A stretch of 40,461 nucleotides of DNA from a virus, in the IMG/VR virus record IMGVR_UViG_3300046536_000145, positions 1 through 40,461 of that record; one strand, given 5' to 3'. The notes under the pieces were generated by a model. That model had not been told where the DNA came from, did not search any database, and saw only the letters and a list, made by a program, of their open reading frames with translations. Every line of letters begins with the position of its first letter. The stretch's first letter is position 1. The translations under genes were made by a program, and so were the position numbers. Shown in pieces: positions 22,132 through 29,186 of this stretch.

Positions 22132-22413
22132 TCAGTCTTCGTTCTGCACAACTTGCGACGCGACTAGCCGCACGTGTTCGGCGGCAATCCACTCGGTTCG
22201 CAGCGACTTGCGGCGCGTGAATCCGGACTCGGTGCCCGTCGGCTGCACCTTGAGCATGGGCCGTAGCCGGCCACCCTCAAGTACGGCGGTCACCTGTAGG
22301 ACCAGCGCGTCACTCAGGCGGACCCGGTTGCCCTGTCGCGCCGCGTAGGCGACGAGATCACCGGGGTACAGTTCCTCGCCCGCGTAGTCTGTGACCACGC
22401 CGCGCTTACCCAC
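22132..22413 (-). CDS. Unknown 93-aa beta-rich protein
   Basis: GTG start at 22411-22413, overlapping the upstream stop, with GAGGGCGACC as binding site. The sequence EELYPGDLVAYAARQGNRVR and the later strands (VLQVTAVLEG, PMLKVQP) suggest a small SH3-like barrel. A similar style of protein is frequent in actinophage early regions. It may bind nucleic acid; this is inference. Confidence 0.62.
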   Translation of the reverse strand: MGKRGVVTDYAGEELYPGDLVAYAARQGNRVRLSDALVLQVTAVLEGGRLRPMLKVQPTGTESGFTRRKSLRTEWIAAEHVRLVASQVVQNED

Positions 22414-22696
22414 GGTCGCCCTCGGTCCACTCGGCCGGGTAGTCATTGAAATGCACGCCCGGACCGTCGGAAAGGTCGAATGCGTGCCGATAGGGCGTGA
22501 ACATGCCGTGACTCACCTGGGCCCGTGCGAGCGCTTCCGCAATGGACTTTTGGTGCTTGCGGGGACTGTTGGTCTCGCTGCCGCCAATCTTGAGCATCAC
22601 GGCGGCAAGGAACTCAGCCTCGCGAAGCGACATCGTAAGCGTCACAGTCTCCGTGACGACCGTTACCGCCTCGCTGATCTTCTCGGCGCTAGCCAT
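22406..22696 (-). CDS. Unknown 96-aa helical protein
   Basis: The ATG at 22694-22696 overlaps the stop of the upstream gene. The N-terminal part is a beta strand rich in Thr and Val (VTVVTETVTLTMS), followed by helices (LREAEFLAAVMLKIGG and SIAEALARAQVSHG). No family is recognised. It belongs to the coupled run 22132-23104 below the RDF gene. Confidence 0.62.
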   Translation of the reverse strand: MASAEKISEAVTVVTETVTLTMSLREAEFLAAVMLKIGGSETNSPRKHQKSIAEALARAQVSHGMFTPYRHAFDLSDGPGVHFNDYPAEWTEGDRG

Positions 22697-22868
22697 TCCC
22701 GTACCCCTCGTCGTCGTCAACGCCAAACCGACGGCGCCGCTCGTGAACAACCGCTAGCCGTTCCTCCGGTGCCCACTTCCACAGCGGGGACCGGATCAGG
22801 TCATCGGGCAGCGTGGACAGGTGCTTTGGGAAGTCCACGTCCACGCTGCCAACTTCGGTGTTGCTCAT
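22689..22868 (-). CDS. 59-aa small protein
   Basis: The gene is MSNTEVGSVDVDFPKHL to DDDEGYGNG. It begins 6 bp after the preceding gene and its stop overlaps the next ATG. The middle SPLWKWAPEERLAVVHERRRRFG is amphipathic. Function unknown. Support is from tight packing and coupling. Confidence 0.55.
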   Translation of the reverse strand: MSNTEVGSVDVDFPKHLSTLPDDLIRSPLWKWAPEERLAVVHERRRRFGVDDDEGYGNG

Positions 22869-22873
22869 GCGGG

Positions 22874-23104
22874 TTACGCCGCGAAGTACGAAGCGACGAT
22901 CACGCGGTTGTCGGCGTCGCGCGTGTCAGCGATCCGCTCCACGGCCACGTTCGAGCCGTCCGCCTTGACACCCTGGAACGGCTGGTCAGCCACGGCCTTC
23001 GTGACCAGCTCCAGAGCCTGCTTACGGCCCTTCGCGCGGACGACGAAAGCGTCGTACTCGTTCTCGTCGGTCGCGTCGGTGCGAAACACGTGGTAAAGCG
23101 CCAT
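22874..23104 (-). CDS. Unknown 76-aa protein
   Basis: The ATG is preceded by TTAGGAGAGAACA. The protein MALYHVFRTDATDENEYDAF and VVRAKGRKQALELVTK forms an apparent beta-alpha-beta unit ending VIVASYFAA. It is shaped like a small phage regulator or modifier, but no family is known to me. It is the next gene after the RDF gene, with a 49-bp gap. Confidence 0.68.
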   Translation of the reverse strand: MALYHVFRTDATDENEYDAFVVRAKGRKQALELVTKAVADQPFQGVKADGSNVAVERIADTRDADNRVIVASYFAA

Positions 23105-23153
23105 GATTGTTCTCTCCTAAGTCAGTGGAACTGCAACGGGGTTGGGCTTTGGC

Positions 23154-23846
23154 CTAGCGGGGGTCGCTGATCGCGTCGCTGTACGACTTCAGGACCTTGA
23201 CGACGGGCTTGCGGTACGAAACGGCCCGGCCGGCCTTCGTGGTGTACTCGACCAGCTCTAGCGTCAGCTCGCACAGCGCCTCACCATCGACGCGGGACAG
23301 CGCGTTGTCGTACTCGTGCAGGACCTCGGCCATGGTCCACGAACCAGTCTTGAACTTGAACTCGCCTAGGTCGTAGTCGTCGGCGAGCCGGAAGCGGATG
23401 GTGATGGACGGCGACGGGCCCATGTAGTCCTTTGCCGCCGCCTTGCGCTCCGCGAACAGCTCCGGGCAGCCGCACGGCTTGCCGGCCTTTTCGTCCGGCG
23501 ACAGGAAGTCCACACCGTCGCAGTGGTGGATCAGCTTGTTGCGGTTCCACAACTTCATGTCCGACTGGATCGCCGACGGGCCAGCGAGGACAACCTGAAT
23601 GGTCTCCCGCTCGGTCAGAACCTCAATGAAGTTCTCACTCGCGCTGTCCGTCTCGTCCGGCGTACCGCCGAGAAGCTGGGAAACCGCGTCGGCAGTCGCC
23701 CGGTCGCCGGTCGTGAATCGCCACTCGGCGAGGGAAACCGGCTTGCCGTCGACCTGCATGCCGCTGTGGAACTGGCCGGCCGCCTCATCGGTGTATCGGG
23801 GCTTCGGTGCCGCATCCGGGTCAGTCTCGAAAATGCGTAGTGCCAT
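23154..23846 (-). CDS. Recombination directionality factor, phiC31 gp3-like
   Basis: The product is 230 aa; the start MALRIFETDP has GGGAGAGCAC upstream. Several stretches match the phiC31/phiBT1 gp3 protein as I remember it: EWRFTTGD, the segment LIHHCDGVDFLS and GKPCGCPELFAERKAAAKD, then KFKTGSWTMAEV and a final YTTKAGRAVSYRKPVVKV. gp3 binds the integrase and switches it to attL x attR excision. Its length is close to gp3 (about 245 aa). Promoter motif copy 4 lies 78 bp upstream, so excision would be part of early lytic expression. Confidence 0.85.
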   Translation of the reverse strand: MALRIFETDPDAAPKPRYTDEAAGQFHSGMQVDGKPVSLAEWRFTTGDRATADAVSQLLGGTPDETDSASENFIEVLTERETIQVVLAGPSAIQSDMKLWNRNKLIHHCDGVDFLSPDEKAGKPCGCPELFAERKAAAKDYMGPSPSITIRFRLADDYDLGEFKFKTGSWTMAEVLHEYDNALSRVDGEALCELTLELVEYTTKAGRAVSYRKPVVKVLKSYSDAISDPR

Positions 23847-23923
23847 GTGCTCTCCCATTGTCGGGACGGCCCGGGGGATACTCTCTCCGGCCCGGACCGT
23901 CCGCCTTTTCTTCTCTGGCTTTC

Positions 23924-23942
23924 CTAGAGAGCAGGCAATTCC
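23924..23942 (-). promoter_or_regulatory. Phage promoter-like motif, copy 4 (RDF gene)
   Basis: The minus strand reads GGAATTGCCTGCTCTCTAG, located between a terminator hairpin and the RDF start. Confidence 0.65.
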
Positions 23943-23959
23943 CGCGCACGCGGGCAGCA

Positions 23960-23995
23960 GAAAGCCCCCAACTACCGGAGTAGTCAGGGGCTTTC
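23960..23995 (-). terminator. Strong hairpin terminator
   Basis: GAAAGCCCC/GGGGCTTTC encloses a second perfect stem, ACTAC/GTAGT, with a 4-nt loop. It follows the 125-aa gene by 8 bp and precedes promoter motif copy 4. Confidence 0.75.
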
Positions 23996-24003
23996 AGGTG
24001 GAA

Positions 24004-24381
24004 CTAGAACTCGATGCCACGCGGCAGGTTCTCAGCGGCAGCGAGGGCAGCCGACCACGTCGCGCCAGCGTCCTGGGCATCCTGCGCACGGGCAAGCGCG
24101 TTTCGGGCGGTGTCCGGCATGTAGGCGGTCATCCCGGCCACGACGTAGGCGCCGGAACCCTCCCACGTGGCGAGCTTGTCCAGCGGAACGCCGATACGGT
24201 GCAGGACGGTGCCGACCAGACAGCCGGGCCCGTCCCGGTGGACGTAAAGGCAGCTGATTCCGTCGGCGTCGCCGCTAGCGAACTGGCCGTCGCGCTCATA
24301 GACGTACTCCGGCCGCTCCGCCACAACCTCCCGCAGGGTGGCCATAACTCGCGCCTCGGAAACGGTGGGTAGCTCGCTCAT
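24004..24381 (-). CDS. Unknown 125-aa protein
   Basis: The start MSELPTVSEARVM is preceded by CTGGAGAGAGC. The product contains YERDGQFASGDADGISCLYV and a segment LVGTVLHRIGVPLDKLATWEG, then an Ala-rich helix. Similar hypothetical proteins occur in actinophage early regions. No catalytic motif is evident. It is transcribed from motif copy 5 and ends at the strong hairpin, so it forms a single-gene unit. Confidence 0.68.
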   Translation of the reverse strand: MSELPTVSEARVMATLREVVAERPEYVYERDGQFASGDADGISCLYVHRDGPGCLVGTVLHRIGVPLDKLATWEGSGAYVVAGMTAYMPDTARNALARAQDAQDAGATWSAALAAAENLPRGIEF

Positions 24382-24419
24382 GCTCTCTCCAGAGTGAGTG
24401 CTTTTCGCTTACACGCACC

Positions 24420-24438
24420 CTGGAGAGCAGGGAATTCC
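24420..24438 (-). promoter_or_regulatory. Phage promoter-like motif, copy 5
   Basis: The minus strand reads GGAATTCCCTGCTCTCCAG and overlaps the last base of the endolysin stop codon. It is 39 bp before the 125-aa gene. Confidence 0.65.
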
Positions 24439-25190
24439 TACGGGGTGACCGGAGCGTTCCACGTGGCAGCCCAGGTGACCGGCCCCACGATGCCGTCGTT
24501 ACCCAGACCCTTTTCCGTCTGGAAAGCGGCACACACGCTGCGACTCTTGTTGCCGTACCAGCCGTCAGCGCTGATCTCCCAGCCCCGATCGGCCATGTGC
24601 TGCTGCCACGTGCGCACGTTGTCGTCGTGGAGCATGGGGCTCTGCACCGACAGGTACTCACCGGGCCACGCGGGACCAGCGGGGGCGGCAGCCGGAGCCG
24701 GGGCGGGCTGCTGAGGGGCCGGAGCGTCGGCGGGGTACGCCGGGTAGCCGTAGCCCAGGATCAGGCCGTTACGCGGACGCGTGCGCTGATAGGCACCCCC
24801 GCCGTTGCTCTGCGAGCCAGCGTCGCCGGAAGACGTGTTCCCCTCGTACGTGGTGATCGCGTTGTCGTCGAACGAGACGACGATACCCACGTGATCCGCC
24901 GCGCCGTCGCCATTCCAGTCGTAGAACACCAGCGCGCCGACCTGCGGCGAACCGCCCCACTGGCCACGCGACTTGAACCAGTTCACGTGCGAAGGGCAGT
25001 ATTGGAACTTGCCGACCGCATCGCCGTTGCCGCTGACGTCGCCCGCGTAGCTCACAAACTGGTCACACCACGGCTCGTACTGGTCGCCGTACCACGCACC
25101 GAACGGGGTCTCATTGTTACCGGGACCCTCTACGTAGCCCCCATCGACCCAACGCTCACACTCGGCGAGCATCGCATTGACACCTGACAT
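24438..25190 (-). CDS. Endolysin, CHAP domain plus peptidoglycan-binding domain
   Basis: The product is 250 aa, starting MSGVNAMLAE after AAAGGGGCAAGA. The CHAP fold has the nucleophile in EPWCDQFVSYAG (C42), DHVGIVVSF (H100) and TTYEGN (E116). A Pro/Ala linker (about 160-182) joins a C-terminal PG-binding repeat with VRTWQQHMADRGW, DGWYGNKSRS and DGIVGPVTW. It would cleave cell-wall peptide or amide bonds at lysis. It lies in the early region, 5 kb from the holin candidate, which is unusual. There is no signal peptide. Confidence 0.92.
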   Translation of the reverse strand: MSGVNAMLAECERWVDGGYVEGPGNNETPFGAWYGDQYEPWCDQFVSYAGDVSGNGDAVGKFQYCPSHVNWFKSRGQWGGSPQVGALVFYDWNGDGAADHVGIVVSFDDNAITTYEGNTSSGDAGSQSNGGGAYQRTRPRNGLILGYGYPAYPADAPAPQQPAPAPAAAPAGPAWPGEYLSVQSPMLHDDNVRTWQQHMADRGWEISADGWYGNKSRSVCAAFQTEKGLGNDGIVGPVTWAATWNAPVTP

Positions 25191-25217
25191 TCTTGCCCCT
25201 TTCTGGGCATGGGTGAG

Positions 25218-25245
25218 CCCCGCCCCGGCGAATTCCGGAGCGGGG
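25218..25245 (-). terminator. Hairpin terminator candidate
   Basis: CCCCGCCCCGG and CCGGAGCGGGG pair with one mismatch around GCGAATT, between the RNA ligase stop and the endolysin start. Confidence 0.6.
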
Positions 25246-25252
25246 AAACCTG

Positions 25253-25879
25253 CTAGCGCGCGCTCTCCCACTTACCGGCGTCCTGGTTATCGAGCGTCAC
25301 CTTGGACACCTGACGGGTCTGGGAATGCCAGACGCAGATGCCCTCCGGCCGCTCGAACCCCGGGGCAGCCCAGGAACCGTGATCCCGCAGCTCCGTCAGT
25401 ACGCGCCGGATCGCATCCTCGCTGAACGTGCCCCGATAGAGCACGGGAACGGGCTTGACGATCACCCCGCCAATCAGCGTGGACACGTGGCGGTGCTTGT
25501 CTGTGTTGAACAGCGAGAAGTTCCGGCCGCTCTGGTCGTAGCCGCGCTGTATGCCGCGCCCCCACCACTCGCCGAAGTGCAGCCCCGGGCCGAGAAGTTC
25601 GATCAGGTCGGCGGCATTCTCGGCAACCCATGCGGCGAAACCGTAGTTATCGTTCCCGGGGAAGATCAGCCGGTTGCGGCTCTGCGCTGTCACCTCCCAC
25701 ACTTCGCCGGCGACTACGTAGTTGCCGGGCGGGTAGGGGTAGGCGTCCAGCACCATGTCAGACACAGCGGGACCGCGCAGCTGAATGTGAATGGCCGCGT
25801 TGGTGCCGTCGATCTTCTCGGAAACGATGATGTCGCGGAACAGCCGGCGGGTCTTCGGCCACGGAGTGAACTCAACCAC
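25253..25879 (-). CDS. RNA ligase (nucleotidyltransferase family)
   Basis: The product is 208 aa. The GTG overlaps the preceding stop as TAGTG. The ligase signature is clear: EKIDGTNAAI with the adenylated Lys22 (motif I), HFGEWWG (motif III/IIIa area, E104), PEGICVWH (motif IV, E179) and SKVTLDN (motif V, K193). It fits the Rnl2-like RNA ligase family, shorter than T4 Rnl2, and lacks an obvious C-terminal extra domain. It would seal broken RNA, perhaps tRNAs. It lies in a coupled run with small unknown genes below the nuclease. Confidence 0.85.
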   Translation of the reverse strand: MVEFTPWPKTRRLFRDIIVSEKIDGTNAAIHIQLRGPAVSDMVLDAYPYPPGNYVVAGEVWEVTAQSRNRLIFPGNDNYGFAAWVAENAADLIELLGPGLHFGEWWGRGIQRGYDQSGRNFSLFNTDKHRHVSTLIGGVIVKPVPVLYRGTFSEDAIRRVLTELRDHGSWAAPGFERPEGICVWHSQTRQVSKVTLDNQDAGKWESAR

Positions 25880-26085
25880 TAGTAGACCCTTTCCCAGATA
25901 CCGCCGATGACCTCGACGTGGCCAGTGACTTCCTTGCCCCGGTTCCAGTAGTCGCCCCGCTCACGGCTAATGGCAGTCGTGGCAGCGCCCCGGGTGGCGT
26001 ACGGCCCGTAGACCGTCACGGACCCGTCGACGCTGACGACAGCGCGGTAGACGTGCTCACTGTCCTGCGACATCTGGCGCGCCAT
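25879..26085 (-). CDS. Unknown 68-aa protein
   Basis: The ATG overlaps the upstream stop (TAATG), and the stop overlaps the ligase GTG. The product has EHVYRAVVSVDGSVTVYGPY, then TRGAATTAISRERG, a beta hairpin and helix. No known family. Strong coupling on both sides suggests co-expression with the RNA ligase. Confidence 0.65.
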   Translation of the reverse strand: MARQMSQDSEHVYRAVVSVDGSVTVYGPYATRGAATTAISRERGDYWNRGKEVTGHVEVIGGIWERVY

Positions 26086-26300
26086 TACTCGGCCCCCTTC
26101 ACGAATTCCGCCGTGACGTTGGTCGGGTAGCCGTACTCGGTCACGATGATCTCTGCCTTGCGTCCGTGGTAGCCGCGAATTCCGGCGATGGACGCGGACA
26201 GCGCGCGGACGGGAGTATCGATCTCGTCGTCAACGATTCGGATCTTCTCTTCCCATCCCCACCGGCCCCGGTAGCGGATGCGGAACAGTCGCTCACTCAC
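26085..26300 (-). CDS. Unknown 71-aa protein
   Basis: GTG start in a GTGA overlap with the preceding gene. The protein opens MSERLFRIRYRGRWGWEEKI and has IAGIRGYHGRKAEIIVTEYG, a basic beta-rich small fold. Function unknown. It is part of the coupled run from the nuclease to the RNA ligase. Confidence 0.62.
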   Translation of the reverse strand: MSERLFRIRYRGRWGWEEKIRIVDDEIDTPVRALSASIAGIRGYHGRKAEIIVTEYGYPTNVTAEFVKGAE

Positions 26301-26458
26301 TTGGCACCCGCCGGCGGGGTGGTGGTGGAGTACCGCAGCAGCGAGCCGCGAACGGTAACCTCTCCGGCGAAGTTGCGGCGGAAGGACGGGAGCTTGTCCG
26401 GCGTACTGTTGTGCACGTGCCGATTGGCAGCAGCAACGACGTTGGCAGGCAGGAACAT
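26297..26458 (-). CDS. 53-aa small protein
   Basis: The ATG overlaps the nuclease stop (TAATG), and the TGA overlaps the next GTG. The product is MFLPANVVAAANRHVHN, then PDKLPSFRRNFAGEVTVRGS, basic and mostly polar. No family. The two overlaps and the compact operon are the evidence for translation. Confidence 0.55.
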   Translation of the reverse strand: MFLPANVVAAANRHVHNSTPDKLPSFRRNFAGEVTVRGSLLRYSTTTPPAGAK

Positions 26459-27297
26459 TACTTACCCCTTCGCTGAGTACCGGTCACGAGCTTGCCCGCC
26501 GACTTGGCGATGGCTCGGCCGATCACGGTCTTACTGACTTCCCGGTCCCACTCGAAAACCTTGCGGAGCGTCAGGAAGAACTCGAAAACGTCCTGATCGA
26601 TCCGCACGGGCTTGAGCGCCCACTGTTCCGCCGTGATGTGCAGCACCACAGCGCCGTCAAAGGTCGGCATGGGGCGCGACGTACCGTCCGGCGAGATGAT
26701 CCGGTCAGCGTGCGCGTACGCGGCCATTTGCAGCGCCACGCTGGCGTAGGTGTCCTTCGACGTCTTCCAGTCGCCGATCAACAGGACGGGATCGCCGGAA
26801 CGGTCCGGGGTAGGGTTGCCGTCGGCGTCGAGCCACACGCGGAACATGACGTCGAACGATCCGGCGTACTGGTGAGTGTCGGACCATGCGACGTCTTCGG
26901 CGCCAACGAGTTCCGGGTTCACCCTCGCAAGGAAGTCAGCGAAGAGCGCCCGATACGGCTCGATATCCGGATGGACACGGCCAACGTCCTCGCCACGGAT
27001 CATCCGCTCGAAGACGTCGTGAGCGGCAGAGCCGATGTCCGCGCGGATCTTCGTGTAGCGCCTCGCTGCGCCCTTCAGGTAGTCGACGGCGCCCTGTCGG
27101 TCGCGAGCGGCCATCTGCTCGACAAACGCGAGGCTGTCGACGGCGAGTTCGGCCGTGAGCTTGGCGTTCCACGGGGCGAGGAAAGGCATGGGCAGCATGT
27201 TGATCACGCTGGTCACGCCGGGCACCGTAATTTCGGGCTTTTCCGGATGGACGTAGAAGCGGCTGTTGCCGCGATGGATTGTGCGTACTGCGGTCAT
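26458..27297 (-). CDS. PD-(D/E)XK nuclease, Cas4/RecB-like
   Basis: The product is 279 aa. The motif series of RecB-type nucleases is in order: IGSAAHDVFE (H93), YAGSFDVMF (D149), LLIGDWKTSK (D176, K178) and ALQMAAYA (Q190, Y194). There is no four-cysteine iron-sulfur cluster, so it is RecB-like rather than a classical Cas4. It probably works in phage recombination or end processing. It is the first gene after promoter motif copy 6 and heads the run of small genes that includes the RNA ligase. Confidence 0.87.
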   Translation of the reverse strand: MTAVRTIHRGNSRFYVHPEKPEITVPGVTSVINMLPMPFLAPWNAKLTAELAVDSLAFVEQMAARDRQGAVDYLKGAARRYTKIRADIGSAAHDVFERMIRGEDVGRVHPDIEPYRALFADFLARVNPELVGAEDVAWSDTHQYAGSFDVMFRVWLDADGNPTPDRSGDPVLLIGDWKTSKDTYASVALQMAAYAHADRIISPDGTSRPMPTFDGAVVLHITAEQWALKPVRIDQDVFEFFLTLRKVFEWDREVSKTVIGRAIAKSAGKLVTGTQRRGK

Positions 27298-27334
27298 GCC
27301 GGGTCCCTAGGTCGGGTGTTTGCTTACACCTGAG

Positions 27335-27353
27335 CTAGAGAGCAGGACATTCC
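27335..27353 (-). promoter_or_regulatory. Phage promoter-like motif, copy 6 (nuclease operon)
   Basis: The minus strand reads GGAATGTCCTGCTCTCTAG, 38 bp before the nuclease start and 8 bp after nested inverted repeat B. Confidence 0.65.
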
Positions 27354-27361
27354 AGCGGGCC

Positions 27362-27460
27362 GAGTGACGGAGGTGACGAATGGGGGTGCTTTTTATGTAT
27401 CCCTATAGGATTTCCTTAGGGATACATAAAAACAGGGTCGAACCGTCACCTCCGTCACTC
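27362..27460. repeat. 99-bp nested inverted repeat, copy B
   Basis: The outer arms GAGTGACGGAGGTGACG (27362-27378) and their perfect inverse (27444-27460) enclose a perfect 16-bp inner stem, TTTTTATGTATCCCTA (27390-27405) with TAGGGATACATAAAAA (27417-27432). The tip AGGATTTCCT is itself near-symmetrical. The left half and inner arms match copy A at 8328-8426 almost base for base, while the right spacer differs. The AT-rich core is conspicuous in this GC-rich genome. Confidence 0.85.
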
Positions 27461-27503
27461 GCTGGCCGGCGCGGTGCTGTAGGGGGCCGTCAGGGCACGC
27501 AAA

Positions 27504-27537
27504 AGCCCCCGCCCGACCAGAGGGCCGGACAGGGGCT
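27504..27537 (-). terminator. Hairpin terminator candidate
   Basis: AGCCCC and GGGGCT, with further GC pairing inside, follow the 173-aa gene by 22 bp and precede nested repeat B. The gap 27461-27558 holds no gene. Confidence 0.55.
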
Positions 27538-27558
27538 CAGAGGGCCGCTACGGGGCGG

Positions 27559-28080
27559 CTAGGGGGTCTCTTGCCCCGCACCCTCGTTCCACAGGCGAGT
27601 CAGTTCGCCGAACACCCAGTCGGCAGCCTTGAGCGTTGGCGCGTCGGGGTCGTCGTCTCCCAGGTCCCATCGTCCGGCCTCACGGATGGTTTCCGGGTCA
27701 CGGGTCGCCAGTGCCGTAGTCATCCGGTCAGACAGCGGGTACGGGCAACGGCTGGTGTCCAGCTTGGCCAACGCTGCCGCCCACTGTCCATCGGATGCGG
27801 GCTCTTCGTCGTCATCCGGCTCGCTGGCGTCGATTAGCGCTTCCCCGCGCTCCGCCAGCGAAACGGGACCGAAGTACGTCACCTCAGCCACATGACCACG
27901 GAAGCCTACGGTCCGAACTGCCAGCGCAAGATGCGCCGCACACGCGAAGCCTTCCCATTCCCGCTGCCCGTCCACCGCGAGCCGGAATTCGACGGGCGTC
28001 GTGCACTCGTCCACGCAGGGGGAAGCCATCCAACGCCCCATACGCTCCCCGCCCGTTTCCTGCCCTGCCCAATTCGGCAT
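27559..28080 (-). CDS. Unknown 173-aa protein with possible zinc site
   Basis: The start MPNWAGQETGG has AAAGGGGAGAGGCAGC upstream. The N-terminal third has spaced Cys and His (PCVDECTTP, then GFACAAHLALA), a layout possible for a small zinc ribbon. The C-terminal half is acidic (ASEPDDDEEPASDG, DLGDDDPDAP). No family is recognised. It sits between the repressor candidate and the early nuclease operon, bounded by terminators on both sides. Confidence 0.68.
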   Translation of the reverse strand: MPNWAGQETGGERMGRWMASPCVDECTTPVEFRLAVDGQREWEGFACAAHLALAVRTVGFRGHVAEVTYFGPVSLAERGEALIDASEPDDDEEPASDGQWAAALAKLDTSRCPYPLSDRMTTALATRDPETIREAGRWDLGDDDPDAPTLKAADWVFGELTRLWNEGAGQETP

Positions 28081-28118
28081 GCTGCCTCTCCCCTTTGAGT
28101 GTGTGGTACCTACAGCGC

Positions 28119-28156
28119 GGCCCCCGCCCTACCGGATCAGCGGCGGAACGGGGGCC
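28119..28156 (-). terminator. Hairpin terminator candidate
   Basis: GGCCCCCG and CGGGGGCC pair perfectly around a 22-nt loop, directly after the repressor-candidate gene. Confidence 0.6.
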
Positions 28157-28166
28157 AGGTGGCTGA

Positions 28167-29186
28167 CTAGCCCAGCGCGGCCAGCAGCGAGGCAAGCTCG
28201 GTCATGCGGGCCTGAATCTGCTCGCGAGCCTCCGCCCGCTGTGCGGCGTCCTTGACGGCCTTGACGTTTTCGGCTGCCTTCTCGTTCGCTTCCTTCATCG
28301 CGTTGAGGTTCGCGAACAGACGCGGGGTGCGCTCGCTGCCGCCCTCGCTGTCGCCGTCGCCCTCGCCACCTTCCGGTGCTTCGCCGGCCGCCTCAAGTTC
28401 CTTGGCCTTCGCGGCAAGTGCCGCCTTTTCCTGCTCCCGCTCCCGCGCCTTATCGATCTCGCTCTTGTCAGAAATGTTGTAGTGCGTGCGGACAGCCTCC
28501 GTCGGCGACAGGTCCGGGTACTTCGCGGCGAGCGGGCCGAACAGCTCCGCATATGCCTCCGGCGAGTTGTCCAGCGCCTCAACCCAGCGCACGAGAACGT
28601 CCGACATTTGGTAGTTCACCCCGCGCCGCATGGTCTTCAGGACCAACTCCCGCTGTCCGGGGTCAATGTCCATGCTCGCAAGCGCGTTGTCGTAGATGTC
28701 CGAGTGGCTGTCCCGTGTAGCCTGACGCGTCGCCTTGAGGTCAGGCAAACCTTGCTTAGTGTGGATGGACAAGCGAATGTCCATCATGATGCTAGCCACT
28801 TCCCGCGCCATGCTGCTGACCTTGAGTCCGGCCGAAATGCCCTCGCGCACCTTATCGGCGCCCATGCTGACCAGTTCAACGGCCTTCGGAAGGCTGTGGT
28901 AATCGTCGATGATTGCCGCATCGGCGACCGTAGCCACCTCGCTACTCGGCGTGACCGGCGGCTGGGCCTTGCGCGCTTCGGCGGCATCCGCGCGGTACTT
29001 CTTACGCTTCGCCGTGTCCGCCTTGCCGTCCGCCTTGACGACGCCGGAGATCAGCGTCTCAGTGTCGTTGAACAGGGCAGCAGCGGCGTCCGCCTCCCCC
29101 GCGATGCTCAGGGTGCGGATGCGCTCGATGTTCGCGCTGATCTGGTCGCCCGCGTCAGCCACGGGGGTTTCGTTCTTCTCAGGCAT
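28167..29186 (-). CDS. Repressor candidate, short form
   Basis: The product is 339 aa. ATG 29184-29186 has a very strong site, AAGGAGAGAGACATC. The frame is MPEKNETPVADAG, a charged helical N-terminus, a conserved-looking middle (DDYHSLPKAVELV, VREGISAGLKVSSMAREVAS, GLPDLKATRQATRDSH) and an acidic, coiled-coil C-terminus. I see no textbook helix-turn-helix. The repressor proposal rests on position (a palindrome upstream, early genes and gp3-like RDF downstream) and on the nested in-frame starts, as in phiC31 c. A scaffold-like or DNA-binding accessory protein is possible. Confidence 0.5.
   Translation of the reverse strand: MPEKNETPVADAGDQISANIERIRTLSIAGEADAAAALFNDTETLISGVVKADGKADTAKRKKYRADAAEARKAQPPVTPSSEVATVADAAIIDDYHSLPKAVELVSMGADKVREGISAGLKVSSMAREVASIMMDIRLSIHTKQGLPDLKATRQATRDSHSDIYDNALASMDIDPGQRELVLKTMRRGVNYQMSDVLVRWVEALDNSPEAYAELFGPLAAKYPDLSPTEAVRTHYNISDKSEIDKAREREQEKAALAAKAKELEAAGEAPEGGEGDGDSEGGSERTPRLFANLNAMKEANEKAAENVKAVKDAAQRAEAREQIQARMTELASLLAALG

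Noticed and set aside
26458-27297. Cas4 of a CRISPR adaptation module
   Set aside because: RecB-type motifs are present, but the Cas4 cysteine cluster and any cas1/cas2 neighbour are missing.
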